Origin: an uncultured Spongiibacteraceae bacterium
GTDB taxonomy: Bacteria; Pseudomonadota; Gammaproteobacteria; Pseudomonadales; CAMLJR01
Direction: 5' to 3'
DNA: 19,573 nucleotides
NCBI GenBank assembly: GCA_946480345.1
Contig: CAMLJR010000045.1
Location: 1-19,573 of the forward strand
Part shown: positions 7,423-14,597 of the stretch, piece after piece
Numbering within the stretch: the first letter of the stretch is position 1
Layout of the letters: each line of letters starts with the position of its first letter
Program-made: the position numbers and the translations under genes
Notes under the pieces: model-generated
Databases searched by the model: none
What the model was told of the DNA's origin: nothing
The model's input: the letters and a program-made list of their open reading frames with translations, nothing else

Positions 7423-7485
7423 TTAAACCCTGATGGCTTCGTCTTACGCCATCGCTGCTTCGCCCTAAGCCATCACCGCTTCGCG
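7423..7485 (-). repeat. In-frame 21-bp tandem repeats at the end of the acyl-CoA dehydrogenase gene, each with a stop codon
   Basis: On the minus strand three consecutive 21-base units (7485-7465, 7464-7444, 7443-7423) stay in the reading frame of the acyl-CoA dehydrogenase gene, and each ends with a stop codon: TAG, TAA, TAA. The first two units match at 16 of 21 bases and encode REAVMA-stop and GEAAMA-stop. The third is more diverged (about 13 of 21 to the second). The last stop is inside the palindrome GGGTTTAAACCC (7419-7430). It looks like a small 3'-end duplication that also duplicated the stop. Confidence 0.65.
7432..7453 (-). repeat. Short hairpin GATGGC-N10-GCCATC
   Basis: Six-base arms (7432-7437 and 7448-7453) within the tandem-repeat region after the acyl-CoA dehydrogenase stop codon. 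No U-tract follows, so it probably does not stop transcription into the enoyl-CoA hydratase gene. Confidence 0.35.
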
Positions 7486-8466
7486 GATGAAATCGATCGC
7501 GCGCGTATCGGATTTTTGCAGTAATTCAGTGCCGAGCTCGCGGTTCCAGAATGCTTCGGAGCCATACGCGATACGCCATTCGTGCAAGCGGCGCGTGTAC
7601 AGCTGCAAATCGTATTCCTCGGTAAAACCCATGCCGCCATGCACCGCGTGACCGGTTGCGCCCACCTGCGGCGCAGCCTGACTGGCGCGTGCTTTCGCGA
7701 CGGCGACTTTCAACCGTGACGGCATAATCGAATCGCCATCGAAGCCGATTTGCGCGGCCATTTTTGCGGCAAACACTTGCTCCGCCATCACGCTGAGTTG
7801 CTGCTGAATCGCCTGGAATTTTGAAATCGGTTTACCGAATTGCGAGCGTTCGTTCGCGTAATTCAATGTGATCTCGAATACACGCTCTTGTGCGCCGGCC
7901 AACAGCGCTGCCGTCACGCACGCGCCGATCATGCGCCAATCGGTCGAGCCGCTGAGGCTGATCGCATCGGCGGGAATCGATGACCATACGAAATCAGCAT
8001 CGACGCTGCCATTGCCGCCCGATGCGGTCACTTGGGCGGAAGCAGTCGACAGCAAATAAGCCATATCGCCGCGGCTCACCAGCACCCATTGGGCAACGCG
8101 ACCGAATGGCACCTGCATGCAGGTCATTGCGCCATTGGATGCCTGTGTCGATTCGCTGGCGATTGCAATCGCACCGTCCGGCAAAGCCGTGCCTGCCGCC
8201 GCGAATACACCGCGTACAAACATCGTGTGTGCCAATGGCAACGGCAATGCGTGACGACCGCTGACGAACGCGATCGGAAATACATCGGTCAAAGTGAGAC
8301 CGGAGCCGCCCATTTCTTCGGAGACCAGCGCATCGATAAAACCCGATGCCTGCAGCTCGCTCCACAACGCTTCGCCCGAACCGGCGTGTTCGATCTTGCG
8401 TACTTCGGCCGGCGTGCAATAGCCCGCGAGCAGTTGTTCCATTGCATCAAAAAACATCTCTTGCAT
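7465..8466 (-). CDS. Acyl-CoA dehydrogenase-family protein, short subunit of a likely heteromeric enzyme
   Basis: At 333 residues this is about 50 shorter than a usual acyl-CoA dehydrogenase. It has the C-terminal helical domain, with ERSQFGKPISKFQAIQ (206-221), HGGMGFTEEYDLQLYTRR (276-293) and AYGSEAFWNREL (300-311). The middle beta domain is reduced and lacks the usual (S/T)EP-x-AGSD flavin/substrate motif. The position of the catalytic Glu of medium-chain dehydrogenase (YEGT) is Tyr301. These traits match the partner subunit of alpha2beta2 dehydrogenases such as ChsE1-ChsE2, known from steroid side-chain degradation. The ATG at 8466 has GAGGAG seven bases upstream, overlapping the stop of the 383-aa dehydrogenase gene 11 bases away, so the two are translationally coupled. 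Substrate specificity is not visible. Confidence 0.85.
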   Translation of the reverse strand: MQEMFFDAMEQLLAGYCTPAEVRKIEHAGSGEALWSELQASGFIDALVSEEMGGSGLTLTDVFPIAFVSGRHALPLPLAHTMFVRGVFAAAGTALPDGAIAIASESTQASNGAMTCMQVPFGRVAQWVLVSRGDMAYLLSTASAQVTASGGNGSVDADFVWSSIPADAISLSGSTDWRMIGACVTAALLAGAQERVFEITLNYANERSQFGKPISKFQAIQQQLSVMAEQVFAAKMAAQIGFDGDSIMPSRLKVAVAKARASQAAPQVGATGHAVHGGMGFTEEYDLQLYTRRLHEWRIAYGSEAFWNRELGTELLQKSDTRAIDFIREAVMA

Positions 8467-8477
8467 GACGGTTCTCC

Positions 8478-9629
8478 TCAGCGCAGCCCGAGTCCGCGCG
8501 CAATCATGCCGCGCAGAATTTCTCGGGTACCGCCGCGCAATGAAAACGACGGCGAAAATTGGGTGACATAAGCGAGTGTTTTCAGTAACGGCGGCGGTAC
8601 CGCGCGATCCGGATCAGCCGCGAGCGCATCGGCAACGAGCAACGGCAATTGCTGTTCGAATTCAGTACCGAGATCTTTCACGAGCGCAGCTTCGACGATC
8701 GGGCTCTGACCGTTCGCGAGTTTTTGCGCCACCGAAATCGCCATCGAGCGCAATACCGTCAATTCACTGATCAGACGGCCGAGTAACGTTGCCGATGCCG
8801 CGTTGACTTTCGGATCGGCGCGCAAAAAGTTTGCCCACTCTTCCATCAACACCATGCTCGAATAAATACGCTCCGGTCCGCTGCGCTCGAACGCGAGTTC
8901 GGCGGTAACCTGCTCCCAACCCTGACCTTCGGAGCCGATCAGCGCATCGTCGCCGAGCTGCACTTTGTCGAAAAACACTTCGCAGAAATGCTCGTCGCCC
9001 GAGAGATCGCGAATCGGACGAATCGTAATGCCCGGCAGCGACATATCGACGATGACCTGCGACAACCCTTTTTGTCGATCGCCGGGTTCGCCCGACGTTC
9101 TGACCAACGCGATCATGAAGTGCGAGCGGTAAGCGTTCGTGGTCCAGATTTTTTGGCCGCTGAGCTCCCAGCCTTTGTCGGTTTTAACGGCGCGCGTCGA
9201 AACGCTCGCCAAGTCGGAACCGGCGTTGGGTTCGCTCATTCCGATGCAGAAAAATGCCTCGCCTTTGCAAATACGCGGCAGATAAAACTGCTTCTGCGCT
9301 TCAGTGCCGTATTTGAGCAGCAACGGACCGCTCTGGCGATCGGCAATCCAATGTGCGGATACCGGCGCGCCGACGGCAAGTAATTCCTCCACGACGACAT
9401 AACGGCTGAATGAACTGCGTCCGCCACCGCCGTACTCTGTCGGCAGGGTGAGGCCAAGCCAGCCGTGTGCGGCAAGCTTGCGGCTGAAATCGGCGTCATA
9501 ACCCATCCACGAGCGCGCGCGAACTTCCGGCGGCACATCGGCGAGAGCTTCTTTCAGAAATGCCTGGACCGACGCACGCAGTGCTTCGTCCTCGGCGGGA
9601 ATGGTGGCTAGAGGAAGGGATTCAATCAT
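8478..9629 (-). CDS. Acyl-CoA dehydrogenase, larger subunit
   Basis: This 383-residue flavoprotein oxidises an acyl-CoA to the 2-enoyl-CoA. It has the FAD/substrate motif CIGMSEPNAGSDLASV (128-143), GQKIWTTNA (158-166) and a C-terminal RGGTREILRGMIARGLGL stretch. The medium-chain catalytic Glu position (YEGT) reads RGGT, so that Glu is absent. A candidate base is Glu248 in LAFERSGPER, which corresponds to the helix-G Glu of isovaleryl- and long-chain dehydrogenases and of steroid ChsE-type enzymes. GTG at 9635 is an alternative start, but it touches the Shine-Dalgarno AAGAG; the ATG at 9629 has better spacing. The gene is followed after 11 bases by the 333-aa partner, and the two likely form one heteromer. 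Confidence 0.9.
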   Translation of the reverse strand: MIESLPLATIPAEDEALRASVQAFLKEALADVPPEVRARSWMGYDADFSRKLAAHGWLGLTLPTEYGGGGRSSFSRYVVVEELLAVGAPVSAHWIADRQSGPLLLKYGTEAQKQFYLPRICKGEAFFCIGMSEPNAGSDLASVSTRAVKTDKGWELSGQKIWTTNAYRSHFMIALVRTSGEPGDRQKGLSQVIVDMSLPGITIRPIRDLSGDEHFCEVFFDKVQLGDDALIGSEGQGWEQVTAELAFERSGPERIYSSMVLMEEWANFLRADPKVNAASATLLGRLISELTVLRSMAISVAQKLANGQSPIVEAALVKDLGTEFEQQLPLLVADALAADPDRAVPPPLLKTLAYVTQFSPSFSLRGGTREILRGMIARGLGLR

Positions 9630-9666
9630 GGACACTCTTCTTCATCGATACTGAGTTTTACTGCGG

Positions 9667-9693
9667 AAAATCGGCTGCTCTACGCAGCCGATT
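9667..9693 (-). terminator. Strong hairpin after the CoA-transferase gene, probable terminator
   Basis: AATCGGCTGC (9669-9678) and GCAGCCGATT (9684-9693) form a perfect ten-base stem around a five-base loop. On the minus strand a run of four T follows (plus 9667-9670). It lies about 100 bases beyond the CoA-transferase stop and 39 bases before the acyl-CoA dehydrogenase start. It may end or attenuate the CoA-transferase transcript. Confidence 0.6.
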
Positions 9694-9792
9694 GCTCAAT
9701 TGCCGGTTTTTAATCGGTGGCCCGTCATTGCTGGCCGGTAATTGTCGAAAACAAGGCTCGTTACTTTTTGAAGGCTTCCGGCCGGCGAACGA

Positions 9793-11004
9793 TTACTGTT
9801 TGCCGGGATTCTGATACGCCACTTGGTCGCTGAGCATTTGCTTGATGGCGGCATCGTCGTAACCCGCTTCGCGCAAAATCTCGACGCTTTGTTCGCCGAG
9901 TTCAGGAGCATGGCGACGCACGGTGAGTTTGGATTCGGACCAGCGTGTAGGAATGCTCATCATGCGAACTTTGCCGAGCGTCGGATGATCGACATGCTTG
10001 AAAAAATCGATCGCCTGCAAATGCGGATCTTCGAGCAGCGACTCGACCGAATGCATGGGCATCACCGGAATGTCGGCAGTATTCAACAGATCGAGCCATT
10101 CGGCCGTGGTGCGCGTTTTCAGAATATCGGCGAGGAAACCGTACACTTCGTTGATGTGCTTGGTGCGATGACTCATGCTCGAAAAGCGCACGTCATCGGT
10201 AAACATTTCACCGCGACCGATCAGCGTGAGGAAACTCTGCCAGTGCTTATCGTTGTAGACGACGGCGCAGATATGGCCATCGGCTGTTGCATACGGCTTG
10301 CGCTCATGTGCGAGCAAACGGGGATAACCTGAAGGTCCCGCTGCGGGTTCGTAGGTCAGCCCGGACAGATGATCGCCCATCACGAATTCGATCATCGTTT
10401 CGAACATCGGCACTTCGATCGCCTGCCCTTTGCCGGTTTTTTCACGGCAGTAAAGCGCCGCTGCGATCGAGACCGCCATGCGCTGCCCGACCGCACGGTC
10501 GGCAAAATTGGTCGGCACATAGCGCGGCACATCGCTGCCCGCGCGTTTGACTAACGACGGCACGCCAACCGAGCCTTGAATCAGATCGTCATACGCCGGC
10601 TTTGCCGCATACGGACCCTGTTGATCGAAACCAAATGCACCGACGTAAATAATGCGCGGATTCACTTGCGCGATAACTTCGTAACCAAGGCCAAGTCGGG
10701 CCATCGCTTGCGGGCGCACGTTGTACATCAGCACGTCGGCGGTTTCACACAGCTTCAACAATGCAGCCTTGCCTGCTGCCTTTTTCAGGTCGAGCACGAT
10801 GCTGCGCTTGTTGCGATTGTTATGCATGAAATGCGGGCCCATGCCGCTATCTGGCTGTGGACCGATCTGTCGGGTGATATCGCCGGCGGGTGCTTCAACC
10901 TTGATGATGTCTGCACCCATGTCGCCCAACATCAGCGACGCGAATGGTCCCATTAATACCGATGTCATATCGACAATACGTACGCCTTCTAACGGACCTG
11001 ACAT
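9793..11004 (-). CDS. CaiB/BaiF family (type III) CoA-transferase
   Basis: Type III CoA-transferases move CoA between carboxylic acids through an aspartyl-CoA intermediate. The 403-residue length is normal. Visible motifs are GVRIVDMTSVLMGPFAS (7-23), LGDMGADIIKVEAP (26-39), NKRSIVLDLK (65-74) and NFADRAVGQ (166-174), where Asp169 aligns with the catalytic Asp of formyl-CoA transferase. The ALYCREKTGKGQ stretch (183-194) is also typical. The ATG at 11004 has GAGAAG five bases upstream. It lies before the acyl-CoA dehydrogenase genes, which suggests that it activates an acid for beta-oxidation by transfer from another CoA ester. A racemase of the same superfamily is an alternative, but the Asp in the formyl-CoA transferase context favours transferase. 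Confidence 0.88.
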   Translation of the reverse strand: MSGPLEGVRIVDMTSVLMGPFASLMLGDMGADIIKVEAPAGDITRQIGPQPDSGMGPHFMHNNRNKRSIVLDLKKAAGKAALLKLCETADVLMYNVRPQAMARLGLGYEVIAQVNPRIIYVGAFGFDQQGPYAAKPAYDDLIQGSVGVPSLVKRAGSDVPRYVPTNFADRAVGQRMAVSIAAALYCREKTGKGQAIEVPMFETMIEFVMGDHLSGLTYEPAAGPSGYPRLLAHERKPYATADGHICAVVYNDKHWQSFLTLIGRGEMFTDDVRFSSMSHRTKHINEVYGFLADILKTRTTAEWLDLLNTADIPVMPMHSVESLLEDPHLQAIDFFKHVDHPTLGKVRMMSIPTRWSESKLTVRRHAPELGEQSVEILREAGYDDAAIKQMLSDQVAYQNPGKQ

Positions 11005-11148
11005 AAATTCTTCTCAAGAGCTTGTTCTGGGCAGCGGAGTTTCACGTTATGAGCGGGGTAACGCGAATGCTGAACTCAAATTACGATGCAAGAATTGGTA
11101 AATGCCTCACCCATGGCGGGCGATTCGCGGCGGCGGGTACTTTAGCAA

Positions 11149-11158
11149 TAAGTACTTA
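11149..11158. promoter_or_regulatory. Palindrome TAAGTACTTA, possible operator
   Basis: A perfect ten-base palindrome in the divergent region. The flanking context reads AATAAGTACTTAG, sharing the ATAAGT half-site of the palindromes at 2320-2329 and 4335-4353. It may belong to one regulon, though short AT-rich palindromes also arise by chance. Confidence 0.3.
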
Positions 11159-11189
11159 GCCGTTCAAACTGGGCTTGTCGCTCGCGACG

Positions 11190-11219
11190 TTGACCGGCCG
11201 CGGAAAAACATGCTGCAAT
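11190..11219 (+). promoter_or_regulatory. Candidate promoter of the YihU-like dehydrogenase gene
   Basis: TTGACC (11190-11195) is followed after 18 bases by TGCAAT (11214-11219). The -35 box is a five-of-six match and the -10 a four-of-six match. Transcription would start near 11226, giving a leader of about 78 bases that contains the palindromes at 11236-11252 and 11270-11280. Confidence 0.35.
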
Positions 11220-11235
11220 TCGCCGCGCATTCCTT

Positions 11236-11252
11236 ATCAATAACATATTGAT
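11236..11252. promoter_or_regulatory. Inverted repeat ATCAAT-N5-ATTGAT
   Basis: Perfect six-base arms with a five-base spacer, just downstream of the candidate promoter and 52 bases before the dehydrogenase start codon. Size and place suit a repressor operator, but no regulator can be assigned. Confidence 0.35.
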
Positions 11253-11303
11253 CAGCCCCGCAAATTCGTTTCAAGTTGAATTCAAAATTCTGGAGTAGCA
11301 GCT

Positions 11304-12206
11304 ATGACAATCAAAGTCGGCTTTATTGGTCTCGGCGCGATGGGTCTGCCGATGGCATCGAATCTAGTGCGTAAAGGCTTCGACGTGGTCGGTTTCGACA
11401 TGGACAAAAGCAAGATCGAAACACTCGCGCAACTCGGCGCACGCGCCGGTACTTCGATTGCCGATGCGGTCAAAGACGCCGAAGTTGTCGTAACGATGCT
11501 ACCCGCCACGCGCCACGTCGAAACTGTCGTGCTCGGTGATGACGGTGTGCTGAAGCACATTAAGAAAAACGCGGTGTTGATGGATATGAGCACGATTGAT
11601 CCCGCCGGTACCGACAAAGTGGCTGCTGCTTGCGCCGAAAAGGGCATCGCGTTTGCCGACACTCCAGTTGGTCGCCTCGTGATGCATGCGATCAAAGGCG
11701 AATCGTTATTCATGGTGGGCGTTAATGACGACGCAACTTACCAGCGCATCGATCCGTTGTTGAATGCAATGGGAACTTCGATCAATCGCTGCGGCAAGGT
11801 CGGTATGGGTACGCGCATGAAAGTCATCAACAACTTCATGCTGCTGACCATCACGCAGGTCTGCTCCGAGGCGATCGTGCTCGGCACCAAGCTCGGTTTG
11901 GATGTGGAAACGATGAAAGCCGTGACGGGCTCCACCACCGCCACTAACGGTCAGTTCCAGGTAGCAATGGCGAGCAAAGCACTGGCCGGCGACATCGAGC
12001 CAGGATTCACAATTGACTTGGCTTTCAAAGACATGGGCCTGGTTTTGAATGCAGCAGCTGAAAACCGCATGGCCGTCCCTGTTGGTGCAGCAGCCTATTC
12101 GGCTTACGGCGCGGCACGCGCCAGCAAATACGCCTCCAAGGACTTCTCGGCACTGCTGAACTTCGCCTCCGATCTGGCGGGCATCAATGTACCGAAGTTA
12201 AAGTGA
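11304..12206 (+). CDS. NAD-dependent beta-hydroxyacid dehydrogenase, YihU/3-hydroxyisobutyrate dehydrogenase type
   Basis: The 300-residue protein has an N-terminal Rossmann domain with GLGAMG (9-14) and a C-terminal helical domain with the catalytic Lys173 in MKVINNF (172-178) and Asn177. The family oxidises beta-hydroxy acids or reduces the semialdehydes. The substrate loop reads DTPVGRLVMHAIKG (119-132). Canonical 3-hydroxyisobutyrate dehydrogenases have D-x-PVSGG here, whereas the PVGR form is that of YihU, the sulfolactaldehyde reductase of sulfoglycolysis, and many other blocks also read like YihU. No other sulfoglycolysis gene is nearby, so the substrate is probably a different short semialdehyde or hydroxy acid. 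The ATG at 11304 has GGAG eight bases upstream. It is transcribed away from the CoA-transferase, and a hairpin follows its stop. Confidence 0.85.
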   Translation: MTIKVGFIGLGAMGLPMASNLVRKGFDVVGFDMDKSKIETLAQLGARAGTSIADAVKDAEVVVTMLPATRHVETVVLGDDGVLKHIKKNAVLMDMSTIDPAGTDKVAAACAEKGIAFADTPVGRLVMHAIKGESLFMVGVNDDATYQRIDPLLNAMGTSINRCGKVGMGTRMKVINNFMLLTITQVCSEAIVLGTKLGLDVETMKAVTGSTTATNGQFQVAMASKALAGDIEPGFTIDLAFKDMGLVLNAAAENRMAVPVGAAAYSAYGAARASKYASKDFSALLNFASDLAGINVPKLK

Positions 12207-12210
12207 TTTC

Positions 12211-12251
12211 TTAGCTCCCACCCTCCAGTGGGCTCGTAGAGTGGGAGCTAA
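12211..12251 (+). terminator. Long inverted repeat after the YihU-like gene, terminator or 3' hairpin
   Basis: TTAGCTCCCAC (12211-12221) pairs perfectly over 11 bases with GTGGGAGCTAA (12241-12251). The loop of 19 bases includes GTGGG (12228-12232), which can pair with CCCAC (12217-12221) instead, giving a smaller alternative hairpin. The structure begins four bases after the stop codon at 12206. No U-run follows, so termination may need Rho or may be leaky into the next gene. Confidence 0.5.
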
Positions 12252-12363
12252 AAGCTATGGATAAACAATAAGTAAAGGAACAAATCTCTCGCTTAACCTT
12301 CAACGAAAAAGGTCGCCAAGCGGCCGGCCCCTGGATCGTTTGAGGAAATATTGAAGACAGTAA

Positions 12364-13023
<660 letters not shown>

Positions 13024-13064
13024 ATGCTTAGTCTCGAAGCCAACCAATAATGAAATAGCCGAAG

Positions 13065-13946
13065 CTATCGCTTGCCCTCTCCGCGATCGGATTGATCATT
13101 ACGGTTACCACTGTCCCGCATCTGTTCTCGTCCGCCTTGGCGGTTCGGTTGGCCGCGGCCTTCCATTTTCTGCGTTCTATTGTCCTGCATCTGAGATTGC
13201 GGATGCGGACGCTCCCGCAGCTCGCGCTTATCATCAAAACGCTGGTTGCGTTCATGTTTAGTTGACGCGGAATTATCGTCCCGATCGTCCTGCGGTCGCG
13301 GTATCACGCGGCGCACTTCATTCGGATGCTGATTTATATGATCGCGACGATCCGACCGATCGGGCTCACGCACTCGTTCCGGTCGATCGATCTCCCGTCG
13401 CTCATCGGCAGCACGCGATGGCTGTTGATAATTGCGCTCGTGAATGTGGCGCTGTTTTTCACGGTCTGGATATCGGTCGCCGGAATATCGACGCTGATAT
13501 GTTGGAAGGGGCGCCAGGGCTGGTGTTCGCCTCCGATCCCATTGATCCCATCCGCGGTGGCGCCGCTCCCACTCCGGCCCCCAGCGATGACCCCAACGCG
13601 GGGGCGCGTCGTAATACCAGCCATGGAAATATGGCGGCGGCCGCCGGTAATACCGCACGGGAACCCGCAACACATATAACGGCACATAGTCGCGTTCTAC
13701 ATATTCCCAGGGGCCGTTATACCAAGCGCTTTCGTACCAATCGTCACCGTCGAATAGCCAATAGCGGCCGTCGTAAAAGAAATAATTTGAGTCAATTGCT
13801 GGAGCGTAATACACCGGATAACCGGGTACTGGAACCAACTCTGGGAATAACGATAAATGGAGGTCGATACTGACGCGCGCAGAAGCAGGGTTGATCGCGC
13901 CGAACGCCAGACATGTCGCGATGAAGCAGTAGCGGATAATTCGCAT
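13065..13946 (-). CDS. Secreted protein with Trp/Tyr-rich domain and Arg/Asp-rich tail, function unknown
   Basis: The 293-residue product begins with a Sec signal peptide (RIIRYCFIATCLAFGAINPASA, cleavage likely after Ala24). Residues about 38-140 are very rich in Tyr, Trp, Pro and Gly, with repeated forms such as YDGRYWLFDGDDWY, WYNGPWEYV and GWYYDAPPRWGHRWG. I recall related Trp/Gly-rich conserved periplasmic proteins in proteobacteria, but none with a known function. Residues about 145-293 are low-complexity, dominated by Arg, Asp, Gln, Glu and Asn, and probably disordered. No transmembrane segment follows the signal peptide, so it is likely periplasmic or exported. The ATG at 13946 has GAGAG five bases upstream. 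It lies 148 bases after the VOC gene and probably does not belong to the catabolic operon. Confidence 0.8.
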   Translation of the reverse strand: MRIIRYCFIATCLAFGAINPASARVSIDLHLSLFPELVPVPGYPVYYAPAIDSNYFFYDGRYWLFDGDDWYESAWYNGPWEYVERDYVPLYVLRVPVRYYRRPPPYFHGWYYDAPPRWGHRWGPEWERRHRGWDQWDRRRTPALAPLPTYQRRYSGDRYPDREKQRHIHERNYQQPSRAADERREIDRPERVREPDRSDRRDHINQHPNEVRRVIPRPQDDRDDNSASTKHERNQRFDDKRELRERPHPQSQMQDNRTQKMEGRGQPNRQGGREQMRDSGNRNDQSDRGEGKR

Positions 13947-14094
13947 GATAACTCTCTCGAACGTTTACATGCACTTAACACGCCTGTAGATGAACACTGC
14001 GTGAATGACGCGAACGAACGAGCCTGTACGCGAGTTTTTTCTATAATCGCACGCTTTATGCAACGGTCGGGCAGTACTCGCGCCAATGCCTGCG

Positions 14095-14577
14095 CTACAT
14101 TTCGGCGGGCGCCGCAGGCATCTGTAAAAATTCGATAAAGGTGGGATCGCCCTCACGCTCCATGTAAACGAACTCGGTATCTTCAGTCCAGACTTTGTGC
14201 CACACCGAGCGATAACCAAACGCCTCCATTTTTTTAATCCATGCCGCGCAGTCATCGACACGAAAGCGCACATGATGCATGCCTTCCCTGCCGCTTTTAA
14301 TAAACTCCATATGGGGGCTTTCGCCGGCGGTGCATTCGATGAATTCGATTTCCAGATTGCCGCTGCGCCCGAAACCGATACGCATCGATACATCGGCCTT
14401 GCGACCGCGATAATCCGCCTGCTGCACAGAACCATCGATAAAAGTAAACGGCCCAAACATCGGTTCATACCGTGCAACCCATGCATCGAGATCACGCACG
14501 ACAAATCCGATCTGATCGATCGGCGGCAAACCGAGACTTTTATACAACGGGTCGTTTGTCACTTTGTTGTTTGTCAT
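14095..14577 (-). CDS. VOC superfamily (glyoxalase/methylmalonyl-CoA epimerase-like) protein
   Basis: The 160-residue protein has the paired beta-alpha-beta-beta-beta modules of the vicinal oxygen chelate fold: IDQIGFVVRDLDAWVARYE (20-38), NLEIEFIEC (74-82), GMHHVRFRVDDCAAWIKKM (99-117) and PTFIEFLQ (145-152). Candidate metal ligands are Glu78, His101 or His102 and Glu149. The first ligand, usually His at the start of the fold, is Gln22 here. The family includes epimerases, dioxygenases, isomerases and glyoxalases, and the reaction cannot be told. GTG 14586 and ATG 14583 are also in frame, but they sit on the Shine-Dalgarno AGGTGA, so the ATG at 14577 is preferred. It follows the luciferase-like gene by 20 bases in one operon. 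Confidence 0.8.
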   Translation of the reverse strand: MTNNKVTNDPLYKSLGLPPIDQIGFVVRDLDAWVARYEPMFGPFTFIDGSVQQADYRGRKADVSMRIGFGRSGNLEIEFIECTAGESPHMEFIKSGREGMHHVRFRVDDCAAWIKKMEAFGYRSVWHKVWTEDTEFVYMEREGDPTFIEFLQMPAAPAEM

Positions 14578-14597
14578 CTTCATCACCTGCGCGCGGA

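Larger units (their letters stand above)
11005..11303. other. 299-bp divergent intergenic region with several palindromes
   Basis: No gene is seen here. The region separates the minus-strand CoA-transferase from the plus-strand YihU-like dehydrogenase and must hold both promoters. It contains TAAGTACTTA (11149-11158), ATCAAT-N5-ATTGAT (11236-11252) and TTCAAGTTGAA (11270-11280). The last two lie in the likely leader of the plus-strand gene. Confidence 0.6.

Noticed and set aside
11282..11713. 143-codon minus-strand frame opposite the YihU-like gene
   Set aside because: Antisense to a well-supported dehydrogenase; the Ser/Thr/Pro-rich translation looks like a mirror frame.
11304..12206. Assignment as a sulfoglycolysis gene (yihU)
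   Set aside because: The resemblance is real, but no other sulfoglycolysis gene is in the window, so I give no gene symbol.
13262..13873. 203-codon plus-strand frame opposite the secreted-protein gene
   Set aside because: The minus strand has a signal peptide, a ribosome-binding site and a coherent domain; the plus frame has none of these.
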